Under the pieces are notes generated by a model. The model was not told the DNA's origin, made no database searches, and worked only from the letters and a program-made list of their open reading frames with translations. Shown here in pieces: positions 16,932-25,723 of a stretch of 64,000 bases of DNA. Positions within the stretch are counted from its first letter, which is position 1; each line of letters opens with the position of its first letter. The stretch covers positions 62,001 to 126,000 of the forward strand of contig NZ_JAHKPM010000017.1 in NCBI RefSeq assembly GCF_018860525.1. The letters run 5' to 3'. Source of the stretch: Vibrio hepatarius (lineage in GTDB: Bacteria; Pseudomonadota; Gammaproteobacteria; Enterobacterales; Vibrionaceae). The position numbers and the translations under genes were made by a program.

Positions 16932-19082
16932 TTACTGCATTGAGCAATCTTCAACTATGGTCACGACTGTAAGCTGGACAGATCGGCTTCTAAGGTAGTT
17001 ATCCCCTACTTCACACAAAAGCCTTAGCTTCGACCCTACATGAACTTTTGACAACTCATCTGCCTTATCCCCTAGCCTAGGCCAAAATGCATTGTATTCG
17101 GTTCCATTTCGATCCCATTTACCTCGGATCTTGTAGTGTTCACTTTCCCCGATTCGGTCTAGCTTCGTTATTAGTAGGTCAAATTCATACGCTGGTCTTT
17201 CAAACCCAATACCGAAAGGTTCCAGTTGGTTTAGCTCATCGACAATATTCAAGTCCAAGTTTCTATCTTCAGGGAGTTCACCATCAGAGTAGTAGCAAGC
17301 TTGTAGAGAGATGTTGTTGTCTGCACACTCTTTGCGAACAAACTCATCAAACGTTTCTCGGAATTCGTCCAAATTATCCAGTTTGATAGTCACGCCACCA
17401 GCAGCCTCGTGACCACCGCACTTCACAACAACATCAGGACGCTCTTTCTCAATACGCTCAAAGAGATTCTTTATTGATACCCCGTGTACACTTCTGGCAG
17501 AGCCTGTAAGCTCATCTACGCCCTCTAGGTATAGCTTGGGCTTATTCTGAACGGAAAGGTCTAGGATAAGGTTTCCCACCTTACTGCTAAAGACATGCTC
17601 TCTTTTACCTAATCCTTTAAACAGACTCTTAGTAGTCATAGACGTTGCTTGAGCCATTGTAAGCTCTTTTATTAGCTTCTTTTTGCCGCTGAACGTTGAG
17701 TAGAGAGTCAATGTCGGGTTGTTCTTATCAAGTGTTTTCTTGATTTCGATAACCTCGTCTTTGTTTACCTTAACTTCATTGAATGTTGCCAACTTACTGA
17801 ATATGTCCACATTCAGGTTTTCTTTTTCAATGATGTCGAACTTAACCTTTGTCTTCTTGTTGCTCTTGGGAGCAAGGATTATAGTCGGACGTCCATATTT
17901 TTGAGCGACGTTCGCTGCAACTATGCCATGTATCCCGTGATTTCCATTTGGTTGGTAGATACACAACCCTAGTCGGTCTTCGCGCTCTACCTGCTGTAAG
18001 GCAACGATGCCAGCAGCATTAAATAATGACCTCTGAGCAATCTTTCTGTCCTCGTTGAATTCTTTTAACCCAATAAGGTGTCGCTTTGCCTCGTTGTCTG
18101 TCTCTGATAGGAAGAATTTAACCCCTAGCAAGGCATCTTTACCCATTCTCGATGCAGCATTGATGATTGGAGCTAGCTTAAATCCAATGGTTTGGGATGT
18201 TATGGGTTCATTTTTTTGTAACTGCATATCCTTAAACGCAGCCCAACAGATATCAGAACCAGCATTCATGCGTTTGACCCCAGCATGAACAAAGCCTCGG
18301 TTTATCGGGTAAGCTATCGATGTACAGTCTGCGATAGTAGCTGCTGCTGCCAGCGGTAATGTAACCCCCATCGGAGGAAGAGTGCTTTTATCACGCACGC
18401 CCTTATCTATAAGTCGCTTTCTTACGTGCGCCATAAGCATTAGAGCAACAACGGCACCGCATATATCTTTACACTCAAATTCGCAGTCACTTCTTTTCGG
18501 GTTTATGAATGCATAGGCGTCCTTAGGAAGGTTGTCTTCATCAATCTCATGGTGATCGGTGATGATGATGTCGCTGATTATGCCTTTAGATTTAGCCCAT
18601 TTCTTGTGTGCTGTAACTTGTGCACCATCTTTGCTGCCTTGGTCAGCAGTGATGATTAGCGTAGGTGGTGGGTTTGTAGTCTGAATTCTCTCGATGAGCT
18701 GAGGGGTTAGGCCGTACCCGTGTTCCATTCTGTATGAGTTGTAGACTTTAATTCGAGTAGGGTTGCAACCAAATACGTTAACCAAACTCTCATACAAAAT
18801 TGTACCAGAAGAGACGCCATCAACATCAAAGTCACAAACTAGACCTATGATTTCACCCTTCGATATAGCTTTTATGATTCTCGATGCCGCTTTTGATATA
18901 TCTTTCAGTTTCGATGCATCAACTTTTGATAGATCAGGATTTAAGAATTCTTTAAGGTCGATGCCTTCTGGTAGTTGTCGTTTAGAAATTATGTCTGCCT
19001 GAAATGAGCTTGCATTTGAGTGCAAAGCACTTTGATAAGACTCACGGTTTTTAGGTCTTCTTTTAATTATTGGTTTCAGCAT
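16932..19082 (-). CDS. recJ: Single-stranded-DNA exonuclease RecJ-like, 716 aa
   Basis: DHH-family nuclease motifs are clear: VCDFDVDG (D84, D86, D88), TADQGS, ITDHHEID (D176-H177-H178), the helical MGVTLPLAAAATIADC segment, and the DHHA1 motif CGGHEAAGG at about residue 555. A C-terminal OB-like domain follows. RecJ degrades single-stranded DNA 5-prime to 3-prime in recombination and repair. The protein is about 140 residues longer than E. coli RecJ (577), mostly between the DHH and DHHA1 parts (about 400-520). It lies convergent with folA. A weakly similar TGTGGT-containing motif lies about 65 bp upstream. Confidence 0.9.
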   Translation of the reverse strand: MLKPIIKRRPKNRESYQSALHSNASSFQADIISKRQLPEGIDLKEFLNPDLSKVDASKLKDISKAASRIIKAISKGEIIGLVCDFDVDGVSSGTILYESLVNVFGCNPTRIKVYNSYRMEHGYGLTPQLIERIQTTNPPPTLIITADQGSKDGAQVTAHKKWAKSKGIISDIIITDHHEIDEDNLPKDAYAFINPKRSDCEFECKDICGAVVALMLMAHVRKRLIDKGVRDKSTLPPMGVTLPLAAAATIADCTSIAYPINRGFVHAGVKRMNAGSDICWAAFKDMQLQKNEPITSQTIGFKLAPIINAASRMGKDALLGVKFFLSETDNEAKRHLIGLKEFNEDRKIAQRSLFNAAGIVALQQVEREDRLGLCIYQPNGNHGIHGIVAANVAQKYGRPTIILAPKSNKKTKVKFDIIEKENLNVDIFSKLATFNEVKVNKDEVIEIKKTLDKNNPTLTLYSTFSGKKKLIKELTMAQATSMTTKSLFKGLGKREHVFSSKVGNLILDLSVQNKPKLYLEGVDELTGSARSVHGVSIKNLFERIEKERPDVVVKCGGHEAAGGVTIKLDNLDEFRETFDEFVRKECADNNISLQACYYSDGELPEDRNLDLNIVDELNQLEPFGIGFERPAYEFDLLITKLDRIGESEHYKIRGKWDRNGTEYNAFWPRLGDKADELSKVHVGSKLRLLCEVGDNYLRSRSVQLTVVTIVEDCSMQ

Positions 19083-19203
19083 TCTTTTGAGCCTTCAGTC
19101 TATCGCTCTGGATTCACAAGGTATGTTATCAAATCTATTAATTTTTAACCACATTTAGATATTTTGGAACCAGGGGTAAAATGAGTAAAATATAGAAAAA
19201 AAG

Positions 19204-20838
19204 ATGACCAATTCCATCTCACCTCCAGACAACTCAGTTGTAAAGGAGTTTATGGATAACGCCAGTTACAGCAAGATGATTAAATTCATTGCTAAGCTGC
19301 CACCCGAACAACTTGCCTCGGCTCAAAATGCCATCGACACATTCTCTGCACTTATCGAATTAAACTTCGAATTCAAACAAAAACCCTACTTTGATCCAAC
19401 TAAGAAGATTCGCTTCAATGTTTCTCCGATAGACAATCTGGAGATCTGGATGGGTTACACCCCAAATTCAAGATCTGCTTTTTCTAAAAAAGACATCCAT
19501 AGTATATCTGAGACTGTAAACAGTACAATACAAGATCTCTTTCCTTATGGGTCTATGAGGGATGCGCTCCTTAATGAGTTGTTGTCTGAGCCTGTATACC
19601 TCAAGGAGGATAACTGGGATAAGAAGCTAAGAAAGCTTCAGTCTTCTATCATTACCAAGTCTTGGTTTAGTGACAAGACACTTGAGTTTATCGGACTGTT
19701 CCCTAAAGTTCGTCGCATAAAGCGTAAAGTGTTTATCTTTGCTGGTGAGACTAGCAGTGGAAAAACTTATCAAGCTCTAAAACGATTAAAAGCCGCAGAA
19801 ACAGGAGCCTACGTGGGGCCACTTCGCCTTAATGCTCTGGAAGTTTATGATGAACTTACCTCAGAGGGAATAGTGTGTGACCTCCTTACTGGTGAAGAGA
19901 AGGTTGTTTATGACGGTGCCTCACACCAAGCCTCTACTGTTGAGTTAATGCCTTTCACTAAACCTTTAGACTGTGCAGTAATAGATGAAGCCCAGCTAAT
20001 GGATGATGAAGAAAGAGGACATTCTTTTGTTTCTGCAATACTAGGAGCTATAGCTAAAGAAATCTGTATCACATGCCCTCCTTGGGCGATTGATAAGATA
20101 AAAGCTTTATGTGAGATGGTGGGTGACGATGTTGAGGTTGTTCTTCTTGAAAGAAAGACCAAGCTAGTTACTACCCAAGATCCTATTTACGATTTCACTA
20201 TGCTACAAGCGACGGCTATCGTGGCATTTTCTAGAAAAAGAATATTCCAAATCCGTAAGTTACTGCCCAGAGATTTAAAGGTAGGTATTCTTTATGGTGG
20301 TATGCCTCCAGAAGTAAGAAGAGAGCAAGCTAGAAAGTTCAGGAACAAAGAGGTTGATGTTCTAATATCTACGGACTGTATTGGTTTAGGGCTAAATCTA
20401 CCAATTGAGTACTTGGTATTCGACACTGTTGAAAAGTTTGATGGTGTCGAAACTAGACTATTGACTCAAGGAGAGGTTCTGCAAATAGCTGGTAGGTTTG
20501 GCATATTTGATATTGGGTACGTTAGTGGTATGGGTAGTAAAGCTCACATCTATACAGGCAGAATGCTTGAGGAGGAAAACCACACGGTTATGCTAGATAA
20601 GTACTTTGCTGCTGTTCCATTCTTCTTTGTAAGAGAATTCATGGAAGCTACTGGGATACAGAGGATTAGTGCTGCACTCACTCTTATATACGAGAATGTG
20701 AACTTTGATTCTCAGATTTTCGACCTCACTAACATAGACGTTATTATGGAGAACCTTATCTTCATAGAGAAGCATGCGCCTTCACTTGATCCACAGGAGA
20801 AATGGGTTATTGCTCATATGCCAGTACAGATAGAGTAA
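19204..20838 (+). CDS. Suv3-like DExH RNA helicase, 544 aa
   Basis: The central region matches Suv3-type superfamily 2 helicases: Walker A AGETSSGKTYQALKRL (about residue 180), YVGPLRLNALEVYDEL, DLLTGEEK, the DExH-like box IDEAQLMDDEERG (about 261), then the second RecA domain with GILYGGMPPEVRREQARKF, STDCIGLGLNL and QIAGRFG. Suv3 unwinds RNA or RNA-DNA hybrids in the mitochondrial degradosome; bacterial and phage versions are known but poorly studied. The first 170 residues match nothing I know. The C-terminus is shorter than in Suv3. It is followed ten bases later by a small gene. Confidence 0.8.
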   Translation: MTNSISPPDNSVVKEFMDNASYSKMIKFIAKLPPEQLASAQNAIDTFSALIELNFEFKQKPYFDPTKKIRFNVSPIDNLEIWMGYTPNSRSAFSKKDIHSISETVNSTIQDLFPYGSMRDALLNELLSEPVYLKEDNWDKKLRKLQSSIITKSWFSDKTLEFIGLFPKVRRIKRKVFIFAGETSSGKTYQALKRLKAAETGAYVGPLRLNALEVYDELTSEGIVCDLLTGEEKVVYDGASHQASTVELMPFTKPLDCAVIDEAQLMDDEERGHSFVSAILGAIAKEICITCPPWAIDKIKALCEMVGDDVEVVLLERKTKLVTTQDPIYDFTMLQATAIVAFSRKRIFQIRKLLPRDLKVGILYGGMPPEVRREQARKFRNKEVDVLISTDCIGLGLNLPIEYLVFDTVEKFDGVETRLLTQGEVLQIAGRFGIFDIGYVSGMGSKAHIYTGRMLEEENHTVMLDKYFAAVPFFFVREFMEATGIQRISAALTLIYENVNFDSQIFDLTNIDVIMENLIFIEKHAPSLDPQEKWVIAHMPVQIE

Positions 20839-20847
20839 TGTGAAAGA

Positions 20848-21105
20848 GTGTTCTACGAATGTCTTCAGTTGATGTCGGGTATGAAAAAAAATATCTCAAT
20901 TGAGGAAGTAATTTTGAATCTTCCGTGTGGTAAGCAGGATACACTTTTTGAGTTAGAGAGGCTGTTTGCTCAGGTTGATTGCATAAGATGGTTCTTAAAC
21001 CGTTTTCCTGAAAGGGTTGAGGAGTTTGCTGACCCAGTATTGATTGAGCATATAAGAAAACGTGCTGAGAAAAAAATGAATGAGTCCGTTGCTTCTATAA
21101 AATAG
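20848..21105 (+). CDS. Small hypothetical protein, 85 aa or shorter
   Basis: The frame opens at a GTG (20848) with GAAAGA just before it; ATG codons at 20872 and 20881 are alternative starts. The product is helical and charged, containing DCIRWFLNRFPERVEEFADP. No family is recognised. It probably shares a transcript with the Suv3-like helicase, from which it is separated by nine bases. The TAG stop is followed directly by the second copy of the 17-nt repeat. Confidence 0.5.
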   Translation: MFYECLQLMSGMKKNISIEEVILNLPCGKQDTLFELERLFAQVDCIRWFLNRFPERVEEFADPVLIEHIRKRAEKKMNESVASIK

Positions 21106-21106
21106 A

Positions 21107-21123
21107 GAGCTGGTGGCTTTTAA
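21107..21123 (+). repeat. 17-nt repeat, copy 2 (GAGCTGGTGGCTTTTAA)
   Basis: Identical to 91-107. It lies two bases after the TAG at 21103 and shortly before a terminator hairpin. Read in frame past the stop it encodes Arg-Ala-Gly-Gly-Phe and then TAA. Confidence 0.5.
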
Positions 21124-21126
21124 ATT

Positions 21127-21152
21127 AAAACCGACCTCATGGTCAGTTTTTT
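21127..21152 (+). terminator. Probable terminator
   Basis: AAACCGACC and GGTCAGTTT form an imperfect hairpin over TCAT, followed by TTTT. It lies between convergent genes. Confidence 0.6.
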
Positions 21153-21157
21153 TATCC

Positions 21158-21499
21158 TTAAGCTACGAGAGTTATCTCTTTGCTTATGATTTCATTTAGC
21201 TCCTTTTGTAAAAAGGATTTTGTTAAAGCATCTGGATCATCTATGTCGAACAGGATATCTTTCTGGTCATCAGATTGCGGCGATTCACGAAGCACTTGAA
21301 TAGTTGCTTCATCAAAACATCGAAGCAGCGCCAGTAGGGTTCTTCTATCCCCTTCTTTAATCAAATTGAGCAGGTCTTGGCTATATCTGGACAAAAAGAA
21401 ATCCATGTGTGAGTTCTTGTTGTGCAGTATAGAGATGATTTTGTCTGCACTGCCACTTGTAACCCACTCTCTTAATAGAGACTCATATGATAAAATCAT
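21158..21499 (-). CDS. Hypothetical protein, 113 aa
   Basis: Not recognised. A helical, charged, soluble protein (for example SLLREWVTSGSADKIISILH and LLNLIKEGDRRTLLALLRCF) that may form a helical bundle. Its ATG at 21499 overlaps the stop of a zinc-ribbon fragment (ATGA), so it was probably translated together with that upstream gene when it was intact. Confidence 0.5.
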   Translation of the reverse strand: MILSYESLLREWVTSGSADKIISILHNKNSHMDFFLSRYSQDLLNLIKEGDRRTLLALLRCFDEATIQVLRESPQSDDQKDILFDIDDPDALTKSFLQKELNEIISKEITLVA

Positions 21500-21600
21500 C
21501 TAATACTTTTGGTAAATTTGCACTCAGGGTATTTGGTACAACCTAGGAAATCCTTTGTTTTTCCTTTCCTGACAACTAGTGACCCTTCGCCGCAGCTTGG
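21496..21600 (-). pseudogene. Topoisomerase-type C4 zinc-ribbon fragment
   Basis: A 34-codon frame on the minus strand reads PSCGEGSLVVRKGKT followed by KDFLGCTKYPECKFTK. This is the typical zinc ribbon found at the C-terminus of topoisomerase I and in small nucleases. The codon just before PSC is a TAA, and the one before that encodes Cys; without the TAA the motif would be a perfect C-P-S-C. No start codon exists in the frame. Upstream, an ATG at about 21655 opens in another frame. This looks like a broken small zinc-finger gene or the tail of a lost larger one. Confidence 0.5.
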
Positions 21601-21677
21601 TTAACATGGCTGTAGTTTTACTTACTCTAAAACAAACACGTACTTTCCCTGTCATATTCTTGCACCAATTTTTTAAT

Positions 21678-22256
21678 TTATGATAATAAATCTTTTGCTG
21701 ATTCTGGTTCGTCGTATGGTTTTATACTAGAAATGAAAACAGCATATTTAGAATCCAGTTCTTCGTCATCTCTAACGCCAACTACGATATCTTTATAACC
21801 TAAGTTCTGCGCTGAGTATGGGGCTTCCTTGTCTAAGGAGAACTCTTTCTTCAAGAACTCAGCTTTATTGCCTTTAAGCATCGCATCCCTAGTCGCCGTA
21901 CCACAGTAGATCACCTTACCTTTGGCTACCTTGATGGTTATTTCAGGGTGGTCTATGCATCCTTTCAATACCTGACCATAGTTGGATTCAAGGTATTTGT
22001 TAATGCTATTCTCTGGATTCGGGTCTACTACTCTTCGCTTTTCACAATCTTCAGTTGTTTGGTCAATAATTGTTGCTTTAATTTCAAAAGAGAAATCTTT
22101 TTCACCATCATTAACGTAAACTAGCAAGTAAGGGACAACTCCATTGCCCATAGGGATAAGATGACTATTGGCTATCTCAGAGAGTTCTTCAATAGAGGAG
22201 ATTGTTTGATGTGTTACAGGTTGACCAAATCGAGCGGATAGTGATTTTATCTCTAT
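21678..22256 (-). CDS. Hypothetical protein, 3-prime part of a probably split gene
   Basis: The first canonical start is ATG 22151 (157 aa), but the frame continues upstream for 35 more sense codons that look coding (including SLSARFGQPVTHQTISSIEE) with no ATG, GTG or TTG. The open frame begins where the preceding gene stops, and an ATA overlaps that TAG. Two explanations fit: initiation at ATA, or a frameshift joining it to the gene at 22657. Removing two bases (AT) in 22253-22270 would join them as GKEYYIEIKSL in a 325-residue protein. The family is unknown. Confidence 0.5.
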   Translation of the reverse strand: MEIKSLSARFGQPVTHQTISSIEELSEIANSHLIPMGNGVVPYLLVYVNDGEKDFSFEIKATIIDQTTEDCEKRRVVDPNPENSINKYLESNYGQVLKGCIDHPEITIKVAKGKVIYCGTATRDAMLKGNKAEFLKKEFSLDKEAPYSAQNLGYKDIVVGVRDDEELDSKYAVFISSIKPYDEPESAKDLLS

Positions 22257-22657
22257 ATAATATACTCTTTACCTGCTTGGCTTTTCCCTATAACCACCTT
22301 TGATTTTAGGATCGCGGCTACCGTTTTTTTGTCTTTTTCCGACTTACGGATTAAATTTGCCCACCTTGAGTACCAAGCGCCATCCTCGTTATTAAGGTAG
22401 GCGCTTTCAAAGCAAATAATTGCACCCTTTCCGCACCTCTTTTTTTCCTTGATTATTTTTAAGTTAGGTCTGTCGAAGGAGGCGTCAGGTTTTTTTTCAA
22501 ATTTTGATAAGCGAACGACAACTTGCCCACCAGTATCCATTCTGGTTCCCTTGATTTGGTTTTCTTCCCACTCATCAACGGTTACCACCAGATTGGTGCT
22601 ATTGTTGTTTCCACTTGGTTTTTTTATATCGTTTAATAGGGCGTCTAATGCACTCAT
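22253..22657 (-). CDS. Hypothetical protein, 5-prime part of a probably split gene, 134 aa
   Basis: Starts at ATG 22657 and ends AGKEYII at a TAG. The composition is Lys-rich and soluble, with beta-strand-like segments (LVVTVDEWEENQIKG, GGQVVVRLSKFE) and GAIICFESAYLNNEDGAWY. I do not recognise a domain. Because the downstream frame continues smoothly in sense and lacks a normal start, these two frames probably form one gene. Confidence 0.5.
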   Translation of the reverse strand: MSALDALLNDIKKPSGNNNSTNLVVTVDEWEENQIKGTRMDTGGQVVVRLSKFEKKPDASFDRPNLKIIKEKKRCGKGAIICFESAYLNNEDGAWYSRWANLIRKSEKDKKTVAAILKSKVVIGKSQAGKEYII

Positions 22658-22727
22658 TTTGATCTTTATTTCTAAATAAAGTATTTTTATTGCGCGATTA
22701 CAAGATAGACGCCCAAAAAACTAGAAT

Positions 22728-23699
22728 TTATAAGGCAATAAGTTTTTCTTCACAAATTGGCTTGGCTTGGACTGGTTTTCTTATCAAGTTCTTGACTACA
22801 GGCAACTCCTTGTATTTAGGGTCTTCGGTCATTTTTTTATAAACTTCGCCCAATATTACCGAGTCAACCATTGCTCCGTGAACATCGCGATCTATATCGT
22901 CTACCTCATAGAAGTATCGTAAGAATTCAAGGTTGTGAGCCATGGTGATTTTTGTACCAGCGCTTTCCAAGTCTTGAAGCTTTTTCATTACGAGAGGCTT
23001 TATTGCTGCTCGAATTTCGTCGCGTGTGTACATTTCTTTAATAAGCTTAAGGCTATCGATTGGAGTAAAGTATGACTCAAAACCTGCAAAAGCTGTGTTA
23101 CCTTCGTGCAGGAACTCCGCCTTGTTGTATTCGCAATCCAAAAACTCGATATCAAACGGTGCGTTGTGTGCGAGAAGGCAAAGCCTACCTTTGACTTCAT
23201 TGCAAAGATCTACACATGACAAGTATTCTAGTGCTGGCTTAATTCCACTAAAAGTTTTTGCTGGTTTCGGAAGTTTGAAGTCGGTTTCGTCTAGTTTGGA
23301 ATCCAACAGTCCAGTTTTCCCATTCAAAAAACTCTCATTAATTCCATGAACGTACAACACCTCGTTTGGAACATATTTAATTGAGTTGTATCTATCTAGA
23401 ATTTTGGAATCTTCTTTAAATGGGTTTACATACTCATGGAAAAAAATCTGTTGACCTTCATCATCTAGTAGTGGTTTTTCAATAATTGTTCCATTGCCAA
23501 CGTATGCTAACAGTGCTATTTCAAGCACCCTATCTCTAATGTCTTTGTTTGCTCTGTCCCCTTTAGGTTCAGTTCCTGTTGTCTCAGTATCACCAACCCA
23601 GATAACATTTTTTCCCGACTCGAGGACAGATCTTATGATGTTTCGCCAACGTTCAACTTTATGGGCTGGTGTTAGGATAAGTGTATCAGTTAAATGCAT
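22728..23699 (-). CDS. DnaQ-like DEDD 3-prime to 5-prime exonuclease, 323 aa
   Basis: The exonuclease motifs are visible: ExoI WVGDTETTG (D37, E39), ExoII LLAHNAPFDIEFLD, and ExoIII DRDVHGAMVDSVILGEVY with the His and Asp of DEDDh enzymes. This is the fold of the pol III epsilon subunit that proofreads for DnaE, so it may serve one of the two DnaE proteins on this element. It is longer than E. coli DnaQ (243), mainly through an insertion between ExoI and ExoII (about residues 45-150). It overlaps the end of radA by 14 bases and is probably co-transcribed with it. Confidence 0.85.
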   Translation of the reverse strand: MHLTDTLILTPAHKVERWRNIIRSVLESGKNVIWVGDTETTGTEPKGDRANKDIRDRVLEIALLAYVGNGTIIEKPLLDDEGQQIFFHEYVNPFKEDSKILDRYNSIKYVPNEVLYVHGINESFLNGKTGLLDSKLDETDFKLPKPAKTFSGIKPALEYLSCVDLCNEVKGRLCLLAHNAPFDIEFLDCEYNKAEFLHEGNTAFAGFESYFTPIDSLKLIKEMYTRDEIRAAIKPLVMKKLQDLESAGTKITMAHNLEFLRYFYEVDDIDRDVHGAMVDSVILGEVYKKMTEDPKYKELPVVKNLIRKPVQAKPICEEKLIAL

Positions 23700-25080
23700 T
23701 CATCAGTCCTCGAATGTTATTGATAGAGATCAGTTTTGATTTGTCAGTTTTTTCTGTTAGTTGCTCGAACAGTTGTTGCGAAATGTATATTTTTTTGAAT
23801 CCATGCCTTAGGACTTCTTCTACTCGCTGAGCACCATTAGGAACAGATTTCACTTCCCCTGACAGAGTGAGTTCCCCAATGAAGCATGTATTGCTATCTA
23901 TCACTTTATCTTCAAGTGAGCTTACCAATGCTGCTGCTATTGCTAAATCACTGGATGTGTCTTGCTCGGAGATTTTGAAGCCGCCAACAACACTAATGAA
24001 AATGTCCGCATAGAAATTTTTACCGCAGTGTTTTCTTAGTATTGCCGCGATTAGTTGTACCCTATTAAAGTTTACGCCTAGACAAACCCTCTGAAGTTTC
24101 TCAGATTGAGTTTCAACAACCAAAGCCTGAATCTCAACGAGAATACTTCGGTTAGACGCCCTTAGGCATGTTGTGGCACAGCCCGAAGTATTTGATGAAC
24201 TAGCGCTCCTAAATTCAGCAGAAGGATCACTGATCTCAACCATGCCTTCACCTTCCATTTTGAACAAACCGACAGTTTCCTCGCTACCAAATCGGTTTTT
24301 CATAGATCTTAATGTTCTAAGGTTCGAGTGCTCAGATTTCTCAAGGTGTATATGGGTGTCAATTGTATGCTCTAAAACCTTTGGGCCAGCCATAGTATTG
24401 TCTTTGGTAACCTGACCGACGATAAAGGTTGTAACATTGTTTTGTTTGGCGAATTTTGTTATCTCACTGCCGCATTCCTTTACTTGTCCTACAGAGCCTT
24501 TAGAGCCATCAACAGTAGAGGCAACAAAAGACTGTATAGAATCGTAAATTGCGAATTCAGCTTTTGTCTCACTAGCTTGTTCAAGGGCTTTATCTAGGCT
24601 GTCTGTGACAAGTATGAACATATTGTCATTTACGTAATGCGGAGCAACACGATCTTGTCTATTCTTCCATTGATTTTGGTTTTCTTCACCTGTTACATAA
24701 ATCACTTTCTTGGATGCAGAAAGGAGAGCCGCTAGAAGCGTTAGCAAAGTAGTTTTACCTGCTCCGGGACTTCCTGATATTAATGTGGCAGAACCTACAG
24801 TTACGCCCCCACCCATCACTCTATCAAATTCACCGATCCCAGTATTGAACCTAAGGTGTTCAACCTTTACTACTTCTGATGGCTTAGTGGCTTTTTCGGA
24901 GCTTTCCCCGCCATACCCCCCGCTTGATCTTGAAGCTTTTGACGCTAAGCTTTCTCTTGTTGGTCCCAGATTTATCTCTGATATAGTGTTCCAAGAGCCA
25001 CAGGAGTTACATTGACCTTGCCACCTAGGGAAGTCTGCGCCGCAGTCGTTACATACATATACTTTTTTTGCTTTTGCCAT
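23686..25080 (-). CDS. radA: DNA repair protein RadA, 464 aa
   Basis: All RadA parts are present: the N-terminal zinc finger (C10, C13, C24, C27, in VCNDCGADFPRWQGQCNSCG), Walker A SGSPGAGKTT (about 102-111), the RadA-specific KNRFGSEETVG motif (about 246), and a C-terminal Lon-protease-like domain (ADIFISVVGGFKI, SDLAIAAALVSS, FIGELTLSGEVKSV). RadA is a RecA-like helicase that drives branch migration in recombination. The length matches E. coli RadA (460). Two copies of the shared promoter motif lie upstream, the nearer one 32 nt from the start. Confidence 0.95.
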   Translation of the reverse strand: MAKAKKVYVCNDCGADFPRWQGQCNSCGSWNTISEINLGPTRESLASKASRSSGGYGGESSEKATKPSEVVKVEHLRFNTGIGEFDRVMGGGVTVGSATLISGSPGAGKTTLLTLLAALLSASKKVIYVTGEENQNQWKNRQDRVAPHYVNDNMFILVTDSLDKALEQASETKAEFAIYDSIQSFVASTVDGSKGSVGQVKECGSEITKFAKQNNVTTFIVGQVTKDNTMAGPKVLEHTIDTHIHLEKSEHSNLRTLRSMKNRFGSEETVGLFKMEGEGMVEISDPSAEFRSASSSNTSGCATTCLRASNRSILVEIQALVVETQSEKLQRVCLGVNFNRVQLIAAILRKHCGKNFYADIFISVVGGFKISEQDTSSDLAIAAALVSSLEDKVIDSNTCFIGELTLSGEVKSVPNGAQRVEEVLRHGFKKIYISQQLFEQLTEKTDKSKLISINNIRGLMNAFN

Positions 25081-25112
25081 TATTGATTAAGTATTAAAAA
25101 AGGGACAACGAA

Positions 25113-25128
25113 TTTCCCTATCTTACCA
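25113..25128 (-). promoter_or_regulatory. Shared promoter-like motif upstream of radA, proximal copy
   Basis: The minus strand reads TGGTAAGATAGGGAAA, preceded by TG. The 5-prime half matches the consensus; the TGACA half does not. It lies 32 nt before the radA ATG. Confidence 0.45.
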
Positions 25129-25153
25129 CAAATGTCATCACTAGCATTATGCC

Positions 25154-25169
25154 TGTCACCATATTACCA
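25154..25169 (-). promoter_or_regulatory. Shared promoter-like motif upstream of radA, distal copy
   Basis: The minus strand reads TGGTAATATGGTGACA, matching the consensus at 14 of 16 positions. It lies between radA and the gene ending at 25181. Confidence 0.5.
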
Positions 25170-25180
25170 ATAACATCTTT

Positions 25181-25645
25181 TTATAGCTCAAACTCATCAG
25201 GTTTTTTAAGTGCTTTTTTCACCAAGGCTACAAAATTAGAAGCTTCACCTAGATTGCTCTTTAGCTCATTTAAGATTGCTTTTTTATCGTTTTCATCAAT
25301 GTCGTGACGGAGCGATATCTCTATAATTTTATCCATTGCTCGGTATATTTTTGCAGCACTAGGAGAATGGGTTTTAGGCTCTTTTTTCCCACCATTCATT
25401 GCTTTACGAACTTCAGCAGATTTTTTTGCCAGAATCGTCATATCGGCTTCTAGATCATTGATGTTTTTTATCGTTGAACCAGATGAGAGAATTTTGTTCA
25501 ACTCATTGTTAATTTCGGTGACTGTAGATTCAACTTTTTTCTTGTATCTGATGTCTCTTTTCTCTGGAGGTTTGTTTGTGTTGACTGCTACTTCTTCTGT
25601 AGCTTTTTTTTCCATATCGTTTGATTGATTGGTATCTTGTTCCAT
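25181..25645 (-). CDS. Hypothetical charged helical protein, 154 aa
   Basis: Not recognised. The first 50 residues are polar and likely disordered (Gln, Asn, Glu, Lys, Thr). The rest is Lys/Glu-rich helix with heptad-like segments (VTEINNELNKILSSGS, DMTILAKKSAEVRKAM). It lies upstream of radA in the same direction but is separated from it by promoter-like motifs, so it is probably its own transcript or read through into radA. Confidence 0.5.
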   Translation of the reverse strand: MEQDTNQSNDMEKKATEEVAVNTNKPPEKRDIRYKKKVESTVTEINNELNKILSSGSTIKNINDLEADMTILAKKSAEVRKAMNGGKKEPKTHSPSAAKIYRAMDKIIEISLRHDIDENDKKAILNELKSNLGEASNFVALVKKALKKPDEFEL

Positions 25646-25723
25646 GACTTTTATTCAAAGGTTAATATTTTATTTTTTGAATTCAAAAAATATTATCTAA
25701 AATTCCTATAAACGAATAATTTG

